DNA of 64,000 nucleotides from Planctomycetota bacterium (GCA_016350165.1 CP066225.1:1922001-1986000); one strand, 5' to 3'. Counted from the first letter of the stretch, positions 8,742 through 17,344 are shown. Notes: a model not told the origin generated them from the letters alone. A program made the numbers and translations.

Positions 8742-8881
8742 TACAATAGGGCAATTGGATTTTAAGTCCGGAGCCGCCGCACCTGGCAACCTCCCTCCGG
8801 GCCTCAATCCGCGGCCATGCCCGTTCGCATCCGCCGCACAAAATGAACCCGACCCTTACAACACGGGTTCATAACCTAAAC
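8742..8881 (+). ncRNA. Possible structured RNA or leader upstream of tpiA
   Basis: A TACAAT -10-like box (8742-8747) is followed by an unusually GC-rich stretch that can form three hairpins. The first is a long one: GGATT/AATCC (8757-8761/8805-8809) enclosing CCGGAG/CTCCGG. The second is GCGGC/GCCGC enclosing ATGC/GCAT (about 8810-8836). The third is ATGAACCCG/CGGGTTCAT (about 8845-8873). I could not match it to SRP RNA, 6S RNA, tRNA or a known riboswitch class. It may be the 5' leader of tpiA or an independent small RNA. Confidence 0.4.
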
Positions 8882-8919
8882 CATTAAATAACCTTTATTT
8901 ACACAAGGGAGAGCTAGCC

Positions 8920-9690
8920 TTGGCAAGCCGTAAAAAGTACGTAGGTGGTAACTGGAAAATGAACCTCAACAAGGCAGAAGCCGTCTCACTCGCCAAGGAA
9001 TTGGCCGGTTTGGTTGACGACGCTGCTCCTTGTGAAGTCGCTATCTGCCCACCATTTGTTTACCTCGACGCAATCAGCCAAGCACTCTGCGAAGCTGGCA
9101 ACAAAGCCGTCAAGCTCGGTGCTCAGGATTTCTGGACCGAAGGTAACGGTGCATACACAGGCGAAATCAGCCTCGAAATGCTCAAAGATGTTGGCGTAAC
9201 TGTAGTATTGACAGGACATAGCGAACGTCGCCACGTCATCGGCGAAACCGACGTTCTCATCAACGAAAAGAACCTCAAGGCTCTCGAAGCTGGCATGGAA
9301 GTCATCTTCTGTGTTGGCGAAAAGCTCGAACAGCGCGAAGCTGGTCAGACCGACGCAATCAACGCTGCTCAAATGAGTTACGGCCTCGCAGGCGTCACCG
9401 CCGAGCAAATGGCAAACGTCGTCATCGCTTACGAACCAGTCTGGGCCATCGGCACAGGCAAAACTGCAACCCCAGAAGACGCTCAAAAGGCTCACAAAGC
9501 CATCCGCGAGCACCTCACCGCAATGTTCGGCAAGGAAGTTGCTGACGGTGTCCGTATCCAATACGGCGGCTCAATGAAGCCTGATAACGCTGGCGAACTC
9601 ATGGGTCAAAAAGACATCGACGGTGGTCTCATCGGCGGCGCAGCTCTCAAAGCTGACGCATTCATGGGCATCATCAACGCTGCTAAATAA
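8920..9690 (+). CDS. tpiA: Triose-phosphate isomerase
   Basis: Glycolytic and gluconeogenic enzyme interconverting dihydroxyacetone phosphate and glyceraldehyde 3-phosphate in the cytoplasm. The 256-residue product is full length. It has GGNWKMN with Lys13, catalytic His100 in LTGHSERR, catalytic Glu172 in AYEPVWAIGTGKTA (with the mobile loop 6) and the phosphate-binding C-terminal YGGSM and GGLIGGAAL. A strong AGGGAGAG ribosome site (8906-8913) points to the TTG at 8920. It is a single gene between a structured leader and a terminator. Codon use (C at third positions, few rare codons) fits high expression. Confidence 0.97.
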   Translation: MASRKKYVGGNWKMNLNKAEAVSLAKELAGLVDDAAPCEVAICPPFVYLDAISQALCEAGNKAVKLGAQDFWTEGNGAYTGEISLEMLKDVGVTVVLTGHSERRHVIGETDVLINEKNLKALEAGMEVIFCVGEKLEQREAGQTDAINAAQMSYGLAGVTAEQMANVVIAYEPVWAIGTGKTATPEDAQKAHKAIREHLTAMFGKEVADGVRIQYGGSMKPDNAGELMGQKDIDGGLIGGAALKADAFMGIINAAK

Positions 9691-9778
9691 TTGAATCCCA
9701 ATTATTTAAGGTGCACTCGCACCTCAGCGTGAACTGCTCACTCCGCCTGTCGGAATCAGCAGTACCATGCAAAAAATC

Positions 9779-9812
9779 AAAAGCGGCTGGATCTCAGATT
9801 CAGCCGCTTTTT
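9779..9812 (+). terminator. Rho-independent terminator of tpiA
   Basis: AAAAGCGGCTG pairs with CAGCCGCTTTT, with an inner ATCT/AGAT extension, then T. It lies about 90 bases after the stop. Confidence 0.85.
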
Positions 9813-10152
9813 ACATGCGCGAACCGACCTTCAAATCAGATAACCTCACCAATTATCATCCATGCTTATCGCTGGTTGTATGATTGGAGGTACTGAATCC
9901 TGAAGGTGGATGAGTAGAAATTAAAATGTTGGTAGGTCGGGGATAATGGTTGTAGGTGAGTAAAATGTGGGTTTGTGGGCACTAAAATTGGTTAGATTGT
10001 GCGTTGCGCGGTATCATGCTGGACACGCCGCACTGATGTGAGGCTGTTTTGCATTGTTTGTGTGACAATTGTGCACATAATATTGCAGGAATTTGGGGCA
10101 AAGCGGGGAGATGTAACACGCTTAAACACTGTTTAATGTGGAATTTACGAGC
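9813..10152. other. Intergenic region at the strand-composition switch
   Basis: About 340 bases with no gene. Left of about 9.85 kb the + strand is C-rich; right of it, G-rich. An 11-base word TGTGCACATAA (10068-10078) matches the XerC half of dif at nine positions, but no XerD half follows. No DnaA-box cluster was seen. It presumably holds the secG promoter. Confidence 0.45.
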
Positions 10153-10668
10153 ATGATGACACTTGGTGTAGGCTACGGCCTGATTATCTTCTTGATGGCG
10201 TTATTTGTAATAATCGCGGCTTTTATGATGCTGGTCATCCTGATCCAGAAGCCAAAAGGCGGCGGTCTTAGTGGAGCATTCGGCGGCGGCGGCGGTTCTG
10301 AAGGTGCTGCTTTCGGTGCGAAAGCAGGCGATGTGCTGACCATTATCACGATCGCTTCATTTGTAAGCTTTTTGGTACTGGCAATCGTACTGAACCTGAT
10401 TGTGAACAGCACCCACGACGAGCGCGAAAAAGAATTGAATGGCAACCAGACACCTACAGCGGCACAGGTCGAAGACGATCTGGCAAATGAAGCTGTAAAT
10501 CCTGCACAGCCTGCTGATACAGCAACACTTCCGGGTCCAGCTGAAACTGCTGCGGAAGGCGCTGAAGCAAAACCAGAAGTTGAAGCACCTGCCGGTGCGG
10601 TGACTGAAGAAGGCAAAGTTGATGAAACTGTGCCTGCTCCGCTACCACAAGACGAGACGAATCAATAA
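10153..10668 (+). CDS. secG: Preprotein translocase subunit SecG
   Basis: Small inner-membrane subunit of the SecYEG channel. There are two hydrophobic helices (about residues 7-30 and 59-80), joined by the family loop with IQKPKGGGLSGAFGGGGG and AFGAKAGD. Beyond helix 2 is an extended hydrophilic tail of about 90 residues rich in Ala, Pro and Glu, which makes the protein (about 171 residues) longer than typical SecG (about 75-110). An in-frame GTG at 10138 is possible, but the tandem ATG codons at 10153/10156 place the first helix better. A terminator follows. Confidence 0.9.
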   Translation: MMTLGVGYGLIIFLMALFVIIAAFMMLVILIQKPKGGGLSGAFGGGGGSEGAAFGAKAGDVLTIITIASFVSFLVLAIVLNLIVNSTHDEREKELNGNQTPTAAQVEDDLANEAVNPAQPADTATLPGPAETAAEGAEAKPEVEAPAGAVTEEGKVDETVPAPLPQDETNQ

Positions 10669-10723
10669 GTTACGTCTTTGATGGTGGCATGAGGCTGGTT
10701 GTAAAGCATAAAGATATTGAAGG

Positions 10724-10752
10724 GCCGTCGGTGTGAGCTGGCGGCTTTTTTT
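10724..10752 (+). terminator. Rho-independent terminator of secG
   Basis: GCCGTC (10724-10729) pairs with GGCGGC (10740-10745), one G-U pair, then seven T. Confidence 0.75.
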
Positions 10753-10999
10753 ATTGGGACTGAGATTGTAGAGGTTGGGGGATGAGATGCTGGATGAGAT
10801 GGCTGGATGTGAAGATAAACCGGTCGTGTGGGGAAAGATGCGGGGATGTATGTGACGAATGAGGGGAATTGTTATATCGTTACGTGGCAGTGACGATAAA
10901 CTACTGTAAGTCATGCAATTATTTGCATACGACTTAAAAGAAGTAACCAAGAAACCAGAACCAGGGGCACCGGATTACGGTGCTGAATAGGCGATACAA

Positions 11000-11896
11000 A
11001 TGATTCGATCCATGACGGGCTTTGGCGATGCGGCAGGCGAGATTGACGGCGTGCATTATGCACTTGAGCTGCGAAGCTTGAACAATAAGTATTTTAAAGC
11101 TGTGATCCGTATGCCTGAACAGATTGCTGGCCTTGAAGCGGAGCTCGAATCAGCGCTTAGAAAATCAGTGCATCGCGGTTCGTTCACGATGACGATCAAG
11201 ATGCGTATGTCGGATGCGAATGCGGCATCGCGTGTGAATGATGAAGCGATCCTGGCGTACTTAGATCATCTCGAAACGATCAAGAGCAAGATTGATGATA
11301 ATAATTCAGTGCACATTGATTTGACTCAGTTGCTTGCGCTACCGGGCGTTCTGCAGCCTGCGGAAGATGATGAGACGATCATGGCGAAGGCACGTGGCGT
11401 ACTGAAGGATTTGCTGAAGGACGCGATCGTGAAGATGAACCAGATGCGCGTTGTTGAAGGTGAATCACTTGCTGCGGATCTGATGAAACACCGCACGTTT
11501 ATTCTTGAAAGAACAGAACAAGTGAAGCAACGCGCTTCGGTTGTGATTGAAGAATATCACGATCGCTTGCGTTCGCGTGTTGACCAGTTGATGGCAAGAG
11601 CGGAGCTGTCGGTTGGTGAAGGTGATCTGATGAAGGAAGTTGCGGTTTATGCAGACCGTTCTGATATCAGTGAAGAGATTACGCGTACGATTGGCCACTT
11701 GGATCAGTTGGAACAGATCATTGGTCGTGATGATGCGGAGCCTGTGGGTAGAACGCTGGACTTCCTTGCACAGGAATTACTGCGTGAAGCGAATACGATT
11801 GCATCGAAGTCGAATGACGCGACGATTAGCCGCGCGATTGTTGAAGTGAAGAGCGCGATTGACCGTATTAAGGAACAAGTGCAGAACGTCGAGTAG
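11000..11896 (+). CDS. YicC/YloC-family endoribonuclease-like protein
   Basis: A 298-residue member of the YicC/YloC family, recently linked to RNA cleavage and small-RNA turnover in enterobacteria. Family marks: N-terminal MIRSMTGFGDA, ELRSLNNKYFK, and the conserved C-terminal EEITRTIGHLDQLE, GRTLDFLAQELLREANTIASKS and KSAIDRIKEQVQNVE blocks (each read separately here). In many bacteria it precedes gmk and rpoZ; here the next gene is an unrelated phosphotransferase. No strong ribosome site is visible. Its stop codon is part of a REP-like hairpin. Confidence 0.9.
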   Translation: MIRSMTGFGDAAGEIDGVHYALELRSLNNKYFKAVIRMPEQIAGLEAELESALRKSVHRGSFTMTIKMRMSDANAASRVNDEAILAYLDHLETIKSKIDDNNSVHIDLTQLLALPGVLQPAEDDETIMAKARGVLKDLLKDAIVKMNQMRVVEGESLAADLMKHRTFILERTEQVKQRASVVIEEYHDRLRSRVDQLMARAELSVGEGDLMKEVAVYADRSDISEEITRTIGHLDQLEQIIGRDDAEPVGRTLDFLAQELLREANTIASKSNDATISRAIVEVKSAIDRIKEQVQNVE

Positions 11897-11928
11897 CGGA
11901 AACCGGCGGGCTGTTAGCCCGCGGCTAC
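11893..11928. repeat. REP-like GC-rich hairpin at the yicC stop
   Basis: GTAGC (11893-11897) pairs with GCTAC (11924-11928), enclosing GCGGGCT (11906-11912) and AGCCCGC (11916-11922). No T run follows. A similar GC-rich inverted repeat is at 57393-57409, suggesting a dispersed intergenic family. Confidence 0.6.
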
Positions 11929-12016
11929 TGGAGTTGTCGTACTGATATGGGGTGTGTTGCAGTGGTTGATTAGATGTTTTGAAAAGTTGTTTTGAGGTAG
12001 GGGAATAGTTGATAAG

Positions 12017-13252
12017 ATGAGTGATATGTCAGACAGCTTGGCCGGGAAAGCAATGTCTTCAGACGGAGATGAAGGTCGCGAGGATGCGTGGCCTCACATG
12101 CACTTGTCGTCTGCAGAGGATTTGATTGGTGGAGAAGGTAGCGGACGGATTGGACTGTCAAGCGATATCAGTGGTGGGTTTGAAGGATTAGGTGAAGGTA
12201 AAGGCGGGCGGATTCGTTTTGCAGCGGATGAGTTGGCGATTGTGATGTCGCATTTCAATGTAGGAACGATCAGAGCGATTCAAGAATTTCCAAGAGGTTC
12301 GAGAAAAGCACCCAAAGCGCTGATTAGAACTGATGGTGGTTTGTATTTACTAAAACGAAGAGCGCATGGTAAGGATGACCCGTTTAAGGTTGCGTTTTGT
12401 CATGCGTTGCAGTTGCATTTGACGGATAAACAGTTTCCGTTACCACACTTGATTGGAACGCGCGAAGACAATAATTCGATGCTGCAATCGTATGGGAAAG
12501 TGTACGAGCTTTTTGAGTACATTAAAGGGACGGGATATGACGGAAGTCTGGAAGCGACAAGTGAGGGCGGTAAGGTTTTGGGGTTGTATCACCGGTTAAC
12601 GCGTGACTTTGAAACTGAATTTGAACCTGCAAAAGGCGCGTATCATGATTCGGCGATGGTGAAGAGCACGTTTGGGATCATACCGAATACGATGAGTAAG
12701 GTTGAGGTGGATCAGAGTGAAGCGCGCGAAAAATTGGTGTTGGATTTAAATGGGGCGTTGAGGGAAGCGTATCTAAGCGCCGAATCGAAGGCGAAAGAGT
12801 TGGGGATTGATGAGTGGCCGCGGCAAGTGGTGCATTCGGATTGGCACCCGGGTAATTTGCTGTACCGTAATAAGCGCGTTGTTGCAGTGATTGATTATGA
12901 TGCAGCGAGGTTACAGCAACGGGTCATGGATGTTGCGAATGGCGGTTTACAGTTTTCGATTTTAGGTGGAAGTGATAATCCGGATGCTTGGCCTGAGTAT
13001 CTGGATGAATCGCGGTTAAAGCGATTTATGCGTGGTTACGAAAGCGTGCCGAATTGCGTACTTTCAAAGGCGGAGGTTGCGGCGATACCGTGGCTGATGA
13101 TTGAAGCGTTGATTGCGGAGTCAACGATTCCAGTAGCTGCGACGGGGAAGTTTGCGAATATGGATGGCGTTGCGTTTTTACAAATGGTGCAGCGTAAGGT
13201 GAATTGGTTGCGCACAAATGCGGAGCGGCTGGTTGGTCTATTGAGTGAATAG
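12017..13252 (+). CDS. APH-type phosphotransferase (kinase) of unknown substrate
   Basis: A 411-residue protein of the aminoglycoside phosphotransferase/choline kinase fold. The catalytic loop is HSDWHPGNLLY (His-x-Asp-x4-Asn) and the metal-binding motif is VAVIDYDAA. An ATP-site lysine is probably in GGLYLLKRRAHG. The first 70 residues are an extra, low-complexity acidic segment unlike the family. Relatives phosphorylate small alcohols or amino compounds (homoserine, choline, methylthioribose, fructosamine), and the neighbours do not tell which. It is preceded by yicC without a terminator other than a REP-like hairpin. Confidence 0.75.
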   Translation: MSDMSDSLAGKAMSSDGDEGREDAWPHMHLSSAEDLIGGEGSGRIGLSSDISGGFEGLGEGKGGRIRFAADELAIVMSHFNVGTIRAIQEFPRGSRKAPKALIRTDGGLYLLKRRAHGKDDPFKVAFCHALQLHLTDKQFPLPHLIGTREDNNSMLQSYGKVYELFEYIKGTGYDGSLEATSEGGKVLGLYHRLTRDFETEFEPAKGAYHDSAMVKSTFGIIPNTMSKVEVDQSEAREKLVLDLNGALREAYLSAESKAKELGIDEWPRQVVHSDWHPGNLLYRNKRVVAVIDYDAARLQQRVMDVANGGLQFSILGGSDNPDAWPEYLDESRLKRFMRGYESVPNCVLSKAEVAAIPWLMIEALIAESTIPVAATGKFANMDGVAFLQMVQRKVNWLRTNAERLVGLLSE

Positions 13253-13490
13253 ACATATCTTGACGGGGCATGTTGATTATACGGACGTTGCGACTATGAG
13301 AATAAGCTTACGCAGACGGCATAAGCGGTAAAGGTTTACATGCGCGTGAGCAGGGTATGGTAAAAAATCAAAAAGTGCTAAAAAATATGGGATTTTTAAG
13401 GCAAATCATTTGCGTCCGTCAGGGTTATATCATCTTTTACTAACGATCCAGTTAACACTTTTACAGTATCTTGAAATGCTTGGAGGCATG

Positions 13491-13694
13491 ATGAATCCGA
13501 TGATCCGATTGATTGCAGCGACCATTACGATTGTGTTCGTTTTGTATGTAAGTCTTGGGCATGAAGGCGGTTTGATGATGAGTCATGTTCTTGCAGTGAT
13601 GGGTATGCTGATGATTGGATTCGGTTTGACGAAACATGCATATGAAGAGCGTCAGGCTGCAACTGTAGTAGTGAAAGACAAAACGACTGAATAA
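13491..13694 (+). CDS. Small two-helix membrane protein
   Basis: A 67-residue hypothetical protein. GGAGG at 13482-13486 selects the ATG at 13491 (or 13488), although the frame is open upstream to 13410. It has two hydrophobic helices separated by HEGG and a short basic/acidic tail. It is followed by a good terminator, so it is probably a real monocistronic gene. I do not recognise the family. Confidence 0.55.
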   Translation: MNPMIRLIAATITIVFVLYVSLGHEGGLMMSHVLAVMGMLMIGFGLTKHAYEERQAATVVVKDKTTE

Positions 13695-13786
13695 CCTGAT
13701 GAATGCTATTAGTGTGATAGGGCTAATGGCGGGGACACTTTGAGGTAATGGGGACAGGGGAACAGATCTATCTACCATCCAACGCC

Positions 13787-13826
13787 CGGACGGCTGATGC
13801 TAAACATCATCAACCGTCCGATTTTT
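13787..13826 (+). terminator. Rho-independent terminator
   Basis: CGGACGG (13787-13793) pairs with CCGTCCG (13814-13820), with an inner TGATG/CATCA extension, then ATTTTT. Confidence 0.8.
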
Positions 13827-13861
13827 ATGCGCGTAAGGGGTTGAGGCCGACGAATAATTGT

Positions 13862-14401
13862 ATGAAGAAAGAACATATCTCAGGTCGGTTGGTTGCGGTC
13901 ATTGTGGTTGCTGTGGTGTTGGGTGCGAGTGGTTGTGTTCTCAATCCGTTTACGAAGACGAGCAAGCACAATAAGAAGGTACAGGCGAATGTGCAGTTAC
14001 GTAGTGCGAATCATTTGAAGAATGGTTTTCTGAAATACCATTACGAAACAGGTGAATATGCTCAGACGTTTTTAGATTTTGAACGGTACGTGAAGTATCC
14101 GGCAGGGTATGAAAATGTTGAGGTTAGTATAAGGGAAAAAGGCGGACATATTCTTTCATATGAGATGAAGCAGGCGGATGGTAGTTATTCGTTCGTGCAG
14201 TTTTTGGTTGAGACAGGCGAAAAGCCGGTGCCTGAGGAAGTTGCACATGAACGGCCGATGCGTGGCATGATACAGAAACGTGTATTTGAGTTGGATGGGC
14301 ATCGAGTCGGAAGAATGAAAGCGAATAAAGGAGAGCGAAAGACGTCGCGTAATGGGGACACGATTATAGAAAAGCGTAATCATGATGCGTATGTTGATTA
14401 G
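13862..14401 (+). CDS. Small putative lipoprotein
   Basis: About 179 residues from the ATG at 13862; the frame is open from 13748, but that would cross the preceding terminator. The N-terminus has a basic start, a hydrophobic stretch and LGASGC, a plausible lipobox, so the protein should be anchored in the envelope through Cys after signal peptidase II. The body is hydrophilic and basic with no motif I recognise. A strong terminator shared with msrP follows. Confidence 0.65.
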   Translation: MKKEHISGRLVAVIVVAVVLGASGCVLNPFTKTSKHNKKVQANVQLRSANHLKNGFLKYHYETGEYAQTFLDFERYVKYPAGYENVEVSIREKGGHILSYEMKQADGSYSFVQFLVETGEKPVPEEVAHERPMRGMIQKRVFELDGHRVGRMKANKGERKTSRNGDTIIEKRNHDAYVD

Positions 14402-14421
14402 CTTGTAAGTAAAATATAAAG

Positions 14422-14454
14422 AAAAGCACGCTAGATAATGAGCGTGCTTTTTTT
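14422..14454. terminator. Bidirectional terminator
   Basis: AAAAGCACGCT (14422-14432) pairs with AGCGTGCTTTT (14441-14451), between convergent genes. Confidence 0.88.
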
Positions 14455-14475
14455 GTATCTAACCGTGTATTAGCT

Positions 14476-15519
14476 TTATGCGTTATCGTTTTTGTAGAGA
14501 TCGGCAACGTATTTGCCGTATCCACCGTAGAGAAGTGTTGGGCGACGCTTGCCGTTATCAATGAGAACTTCGGTTGCTTGTGACCAACGTGGATGTGGAA
14601 CTTTGGGGTTGATATTTGATAGCCATGAGTATTCGTTGGGTATCATAGAGTTCCAGAAAGTTGGTGGGCGTTCTTTTGTGAGTTCGATTTTCACGAAAGC
14701 TTTGGGGTTTTTGTAGCCGTATTTCCAAGGAATAATCATGCGGAAGGGTGAACCGTTTTGTCGTGGAAGTGGTTGGCCGTAGAGACCAGTGACGAGGAGA
14801 ACAAGCGGGTTCATCGCTTCATCGATGCGCCATGATTCGAAGTATGGCCAAGGATACCAAGGCATGTTGACTTGGCCTGGCATTTGTTTGGGGCGTTCAA
14901 CACATGTGAACTTGACGTATTTTGCGTTCGAAGTCGGTTCGACGGATTCAAGTATTTTATGGAAGGGGACGCCGGTCCAAGGTACATCCATTGCCCATGC
15001 CTCGACACAACGGAAGCGGTAGTTACGTTGTTCGGCTGGGAACTTGAATATGTCGTCGATGTCGAGTTTTGCTGGCTTATTACATTCGCCGGTGATCTCG
15101 ATAGACCATGGATCGGGTTGGAAATCTTGTGCTAGTTTCCAGACTTCTGTTTTATTTGTGGTGAATTCGTAGTAGTTGTTGTATGCCATGGAGATGGGTT
15201 TGGGCGTGAGTGTTGTGACGTTGCCAGGCATTGTGACGAAGTCGGGGTTTTGTTTAGCGGGGAATTTTGATAGAACGAAGTCGGAGGTGAGGCCGGGACG
15301 TTCGATGGTGGGAATTTCTGATTTTGAATAGCGGGCGCGACCCATTTGCGCGTAAGCTGAGGAAGAAGAGAGTGTGAGTGGTGAGGTTGCAGCGAGGGCA
15401 ACGGAGCCGAGACCGAGAGCTTTGATGAATGCGCGACGATTAAAGTATGCTTCAGGAGGTGTGGGGTCGAGTTTTGGGAGGTCGTTCCAGATGAAGTGTT
15501 TGTTTTTGATGTTGGCCAT
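14476..15519 (-). CDS. msrP: Periplasmic protein-methionine-sulfoxide reductase, molybdopterin subunit
   Basis: MsrP (YedY) repairs oxidised methionines in envelope proteins using a molybdenum cofactor. The 347-residue product has a twin-arginine export signal (NRRAFIKALG, residues 27-36, then a hydrophobic stretch ending in AYAQ). The Mo-ligating cysteine is Cys171 in FRCVEAWAMDVPW, and the conserved NGSPFRMIIPWKYGYK cofactor region is present. The start has GGAG six bases upstream. The usual partner, the haem membrane subunit MsrQ, is not adjacent: the next gene on this strand is xylB. Electrons may come from an msrQ elsewhere. Confidence 0.93.
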   Translation of the reverse strand: MANIKNKHFIWNDLPKLDPTPPEAYFNRRAFIKALGLGSVALAATSPLTLSSSSAYAQMGRARYSKSEIPTIERPGLTSDFVLSKFPAKQNPDFVTMPGNVTTLTPKPISMAYNNYYEFTTNKTEVWKLAQDFQPDPWSIEITGECNKPAKLDIDDIFKFPAEQRNYRFRCVEAWAMDVPWTGVPFHKILESVEPTSNAKYVKFTCVERPKQMPGQVNMPWYPWPYFESWRIDEAMNPLVLLVTGLYGQPLPRQNGSPFRMIIPWKYGYKNPKAFVKIELTKERPPTFWNSMIPNEYSWLSNINPKVPHPRWSQATEVLIDNGKRRPTLLYGGYGKYVADLYKNDNA

Positions 15520-15767
15520 GGTCGGCTCCGCTTAGTAGGCGAGTGCTAATCCGTTAGCACAATCTTAGGTGCGCAGATGGTGAGGGCGCAGGGACAGCGG
15601 AAGAATGATTGCTGTTACTAATAAACATCCGCTTTTTGTGCGGATTTATCCATAAACATTTTCGGCAGTGATTGGGGATGAATACCCGTATGGGTGCGCA
15701 AAAACAGCGATCTTTGTTGTAAAAAGAGCGCTGCGTACAGTGGTTGATTAGATTTGCGCGTGAGTGT

Positions 15768-17303
15768 TTATGTGGTGATGAGTTTTGAAATGTTTTTGTA
15801 TTCGGGGGCGAGGGCGGTGTAGAGACGCTGGTATTGAGCGTGCTGCTTCTTGTAGAAGTTGGCGAGCTTGCGTGCTGGTTTGAGAGTTTCGGTTTGTGTG
15901 ATCGCAGCTTTGCAAGCGGCGGTGACGTTGGGGTAGAGACCGATACCGACGGCTGCGAGGAGGGCAACGCCATAGGCGGGACCTTCGTCGGCGTTGACGA
16001 TAGCGGTCTTTGCGTTGTAGATGTCGGCCTGCATTTGACGCCAGAATGGATCTTTAGCGCCACCACCTGTGAGGCGGATTGTTTTAACGGGGATATCCAT
16101 GTTGCGCATGATTTGAAGAATGTCGGTCATGCCGAAGGTTACGCCTTCGAGTAGTGCGCGGGTCATGTGTGCGTGTGTGTGACGGATGGAGAGGCCGATC
16201 CATGCTGCTTTTGCATCGGGGTCTGGGTGTGGGCAACGTTCGCCGGTGAGGTAAGGCTGAAAGAAGAGACCTTCGCATCCGGGTTGGATGTCGGCGGCTT
16301 TTTCGAGGAGTAGTCTGTATGGGTCGGTCTTGAGTTTTTTGGCTTGTTTTATGATGTCTTCTGCGAGGTTGTTGCGGAACCATTGGAGGCATGCGCCGGC
16401 TGAGAGTTCGCAGCCGAAGACGCACCACTTACCATCGACGGCTGAACACATGGTGTGAACACGGCCCGCTGGGTCGAGAGTTGGTGAGTCGGCGTGGGCA
16501 AACATGACACCTGAAGTGCCGATGGATGCGGTGAGGATGCCAGAGGAAGTTACGCCGTTACCGATGGCGGCAGCGGCGTTGTCACCTGCCCCTGCGACGA
16601 CAGGTGTGCCGGGTTGGAGACCGAGTGCTTTTGCGCCTTCGGCTGAGAGTTCGGAAGTGATTTCGTGTGATTCGAATGTGGGAGGAAGGAGAGCTGGGTC
16701 GATGTCGAGCTTTTTGAGTACTGATTGATTGTATTTACGTTTTGCTACATCGAGGAGTAGGTAGCCAGATGCGTCGGCGACGTCGGTTGCGAAAGTGCCG
16801 GTCATGCGGAAGCGAATGTAATCTTTGGGGAGGAGGATTTGTGCGGTCTGGTTGTAGATGCGCGGTTGATTTTTGCGAACCCAGAGAATTTTGGGAGCTG
16901 TGAAACCAGTGAGGGCTGGGTTGCCAACGGCTTTGATGAGTTTTTTGCGTGAGCCAACCAGTGATTCGATCTCAACACATTCGGCGGCAGTGCGTTGATC
17001 GTTCCAAAGGATAGCTGGGCGGAGTGGTTTACCTTGTTTTGAGAGGAAGACGGAGCCATGCATTTGACCGGAGAGGCCGATGGCTTTGACGTCGGCTTTT
17101 TTGAGTTTTGCTTTTCGGAGTACGGCTTTGGTGGCTTTACAAGTTGCGTCCCACCATTCGTCGGGGTTTTGCTCTGAATAGCTGGGCTTGGGTGATTGAA
17201 GTGTGTGTGGTGCGGTTGCGGTTGCGAGGACTTTGCCTTGCGCGTCGCAGATGAGAGTTTTGGTTCCAGAAGTTCCGATGTCGATGCCTAGTAAATATGA
17301 CAT
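15768..17303 (-). CDS. xylB: Xylulokinase
   Basis: FGGY-family sugar kinase that phosphorylates D-xylulose for entry into the pentose phosphate pathway. From the ATG at 17303 the product is about 511 residues, normal for XylB. Motifs: GIDIGTSGTKTLICD (ATP-binding start), GLSGQMHGSVFL, ILWNDQRTAAE, the catalytic GAGDNAAAAIGNG region, and LTGGGAKDPFWRQM near the end. An upstream start at 17390 would place a palindromic operator-like site inside the gene, so 17303 is preferred. No xylose isomerase or transporter is in the window. Confidence 0.92.
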   Translation of the reverse strand: MSYLLGIDIGTSGTKTLICDAQGKVLATATAPHTLQSPKPSYSEQNPDEWWDATCKATKAVLRKAKLKKADVKAIGLSGQMHGSVFLSKQGKPLRPAILWNDQRTAAECVEIESLVGSRKKLIKAVGNPALTGFTAPKILWVRKNQPRIYNQTAQILLPKDYIRFRMTGTFATDVADASGYLLLDVAKRKYNQSVLKKLDIDPALLPPTFESHEITSELSAEGAKALGLQPGTPVVAGAGDNAAAAIGNGVTSSGILTASIGTSGVMFAHADSPTLDPAGRVHTMCSAVDGKWCVFGCELSAGACLQWFRNNLAEDIIKQAKKLKTDPYRLLLEKAADIQPGCEGLFFQPYLTGERCPHPDPDAKAAWIGLSIRHTHAHMTRALLEGVTFGMTDILQIMRNMDIPVKTIRLTGGGAKDPFWRQMQADIYNAKTAIVNADEGPAYGVALLAAVGIGLYPNVTAACKAAITQTETLKPARKLANFYKKQHAQYQRLYTALAPEYKNISKLITT

Positions 17304-17328
17304 AGGGGGCGGCCTTTGTGTGAGGGGA

Positions 17329-17344
17329 AATTTACCGGTAAATT
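17329..17344. promoter_or_regulatory. Perfect 16-base palindrome upstream of xylB, operator candidate
   Basis: AATTTACCGGTAAATT lies 26-41 bases upstream of the xylB start. Its central CG and A/T-rich arms resemble operators of LacI-family sugar regulators. No regulator gene adjoins it. Confidence 0.5.

Noticed and set aside
8750-8840. Possible tRNA (GGATTTTAAGTCC resembles an anticodon arm)
   Set aside because: The implied anticodon would read a stop codon, and no acceptor stem or T-arm can be built.
8750-8840. SRP (4.5S) RNA on the minus strand
   Set aside because: AGGCCCGGAGGGAGG only loosely recalls the SRP core; the GGAA tetraloop and AGCAG side are missing.
10062-10092. dif site near the composition switch
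   Set aside because: Only the XerC half matches (nine of eleven); the XerD half does not, and the skew change has the wrong sign for a terminus.
10861-10910. TATCGT / ACGATA inverted repeat before the yicC-family gene as an operator
   Set aside because: Only six bases per arm with twelve between; likely to occur by chance and no supporting context.
15554-16066. Minus-strand frame overlapping the end of xylB
   Set aside because: Different frame of xylB, Ser/Thr/Pro-rich, no family resemblance; in particular not MsrQ.
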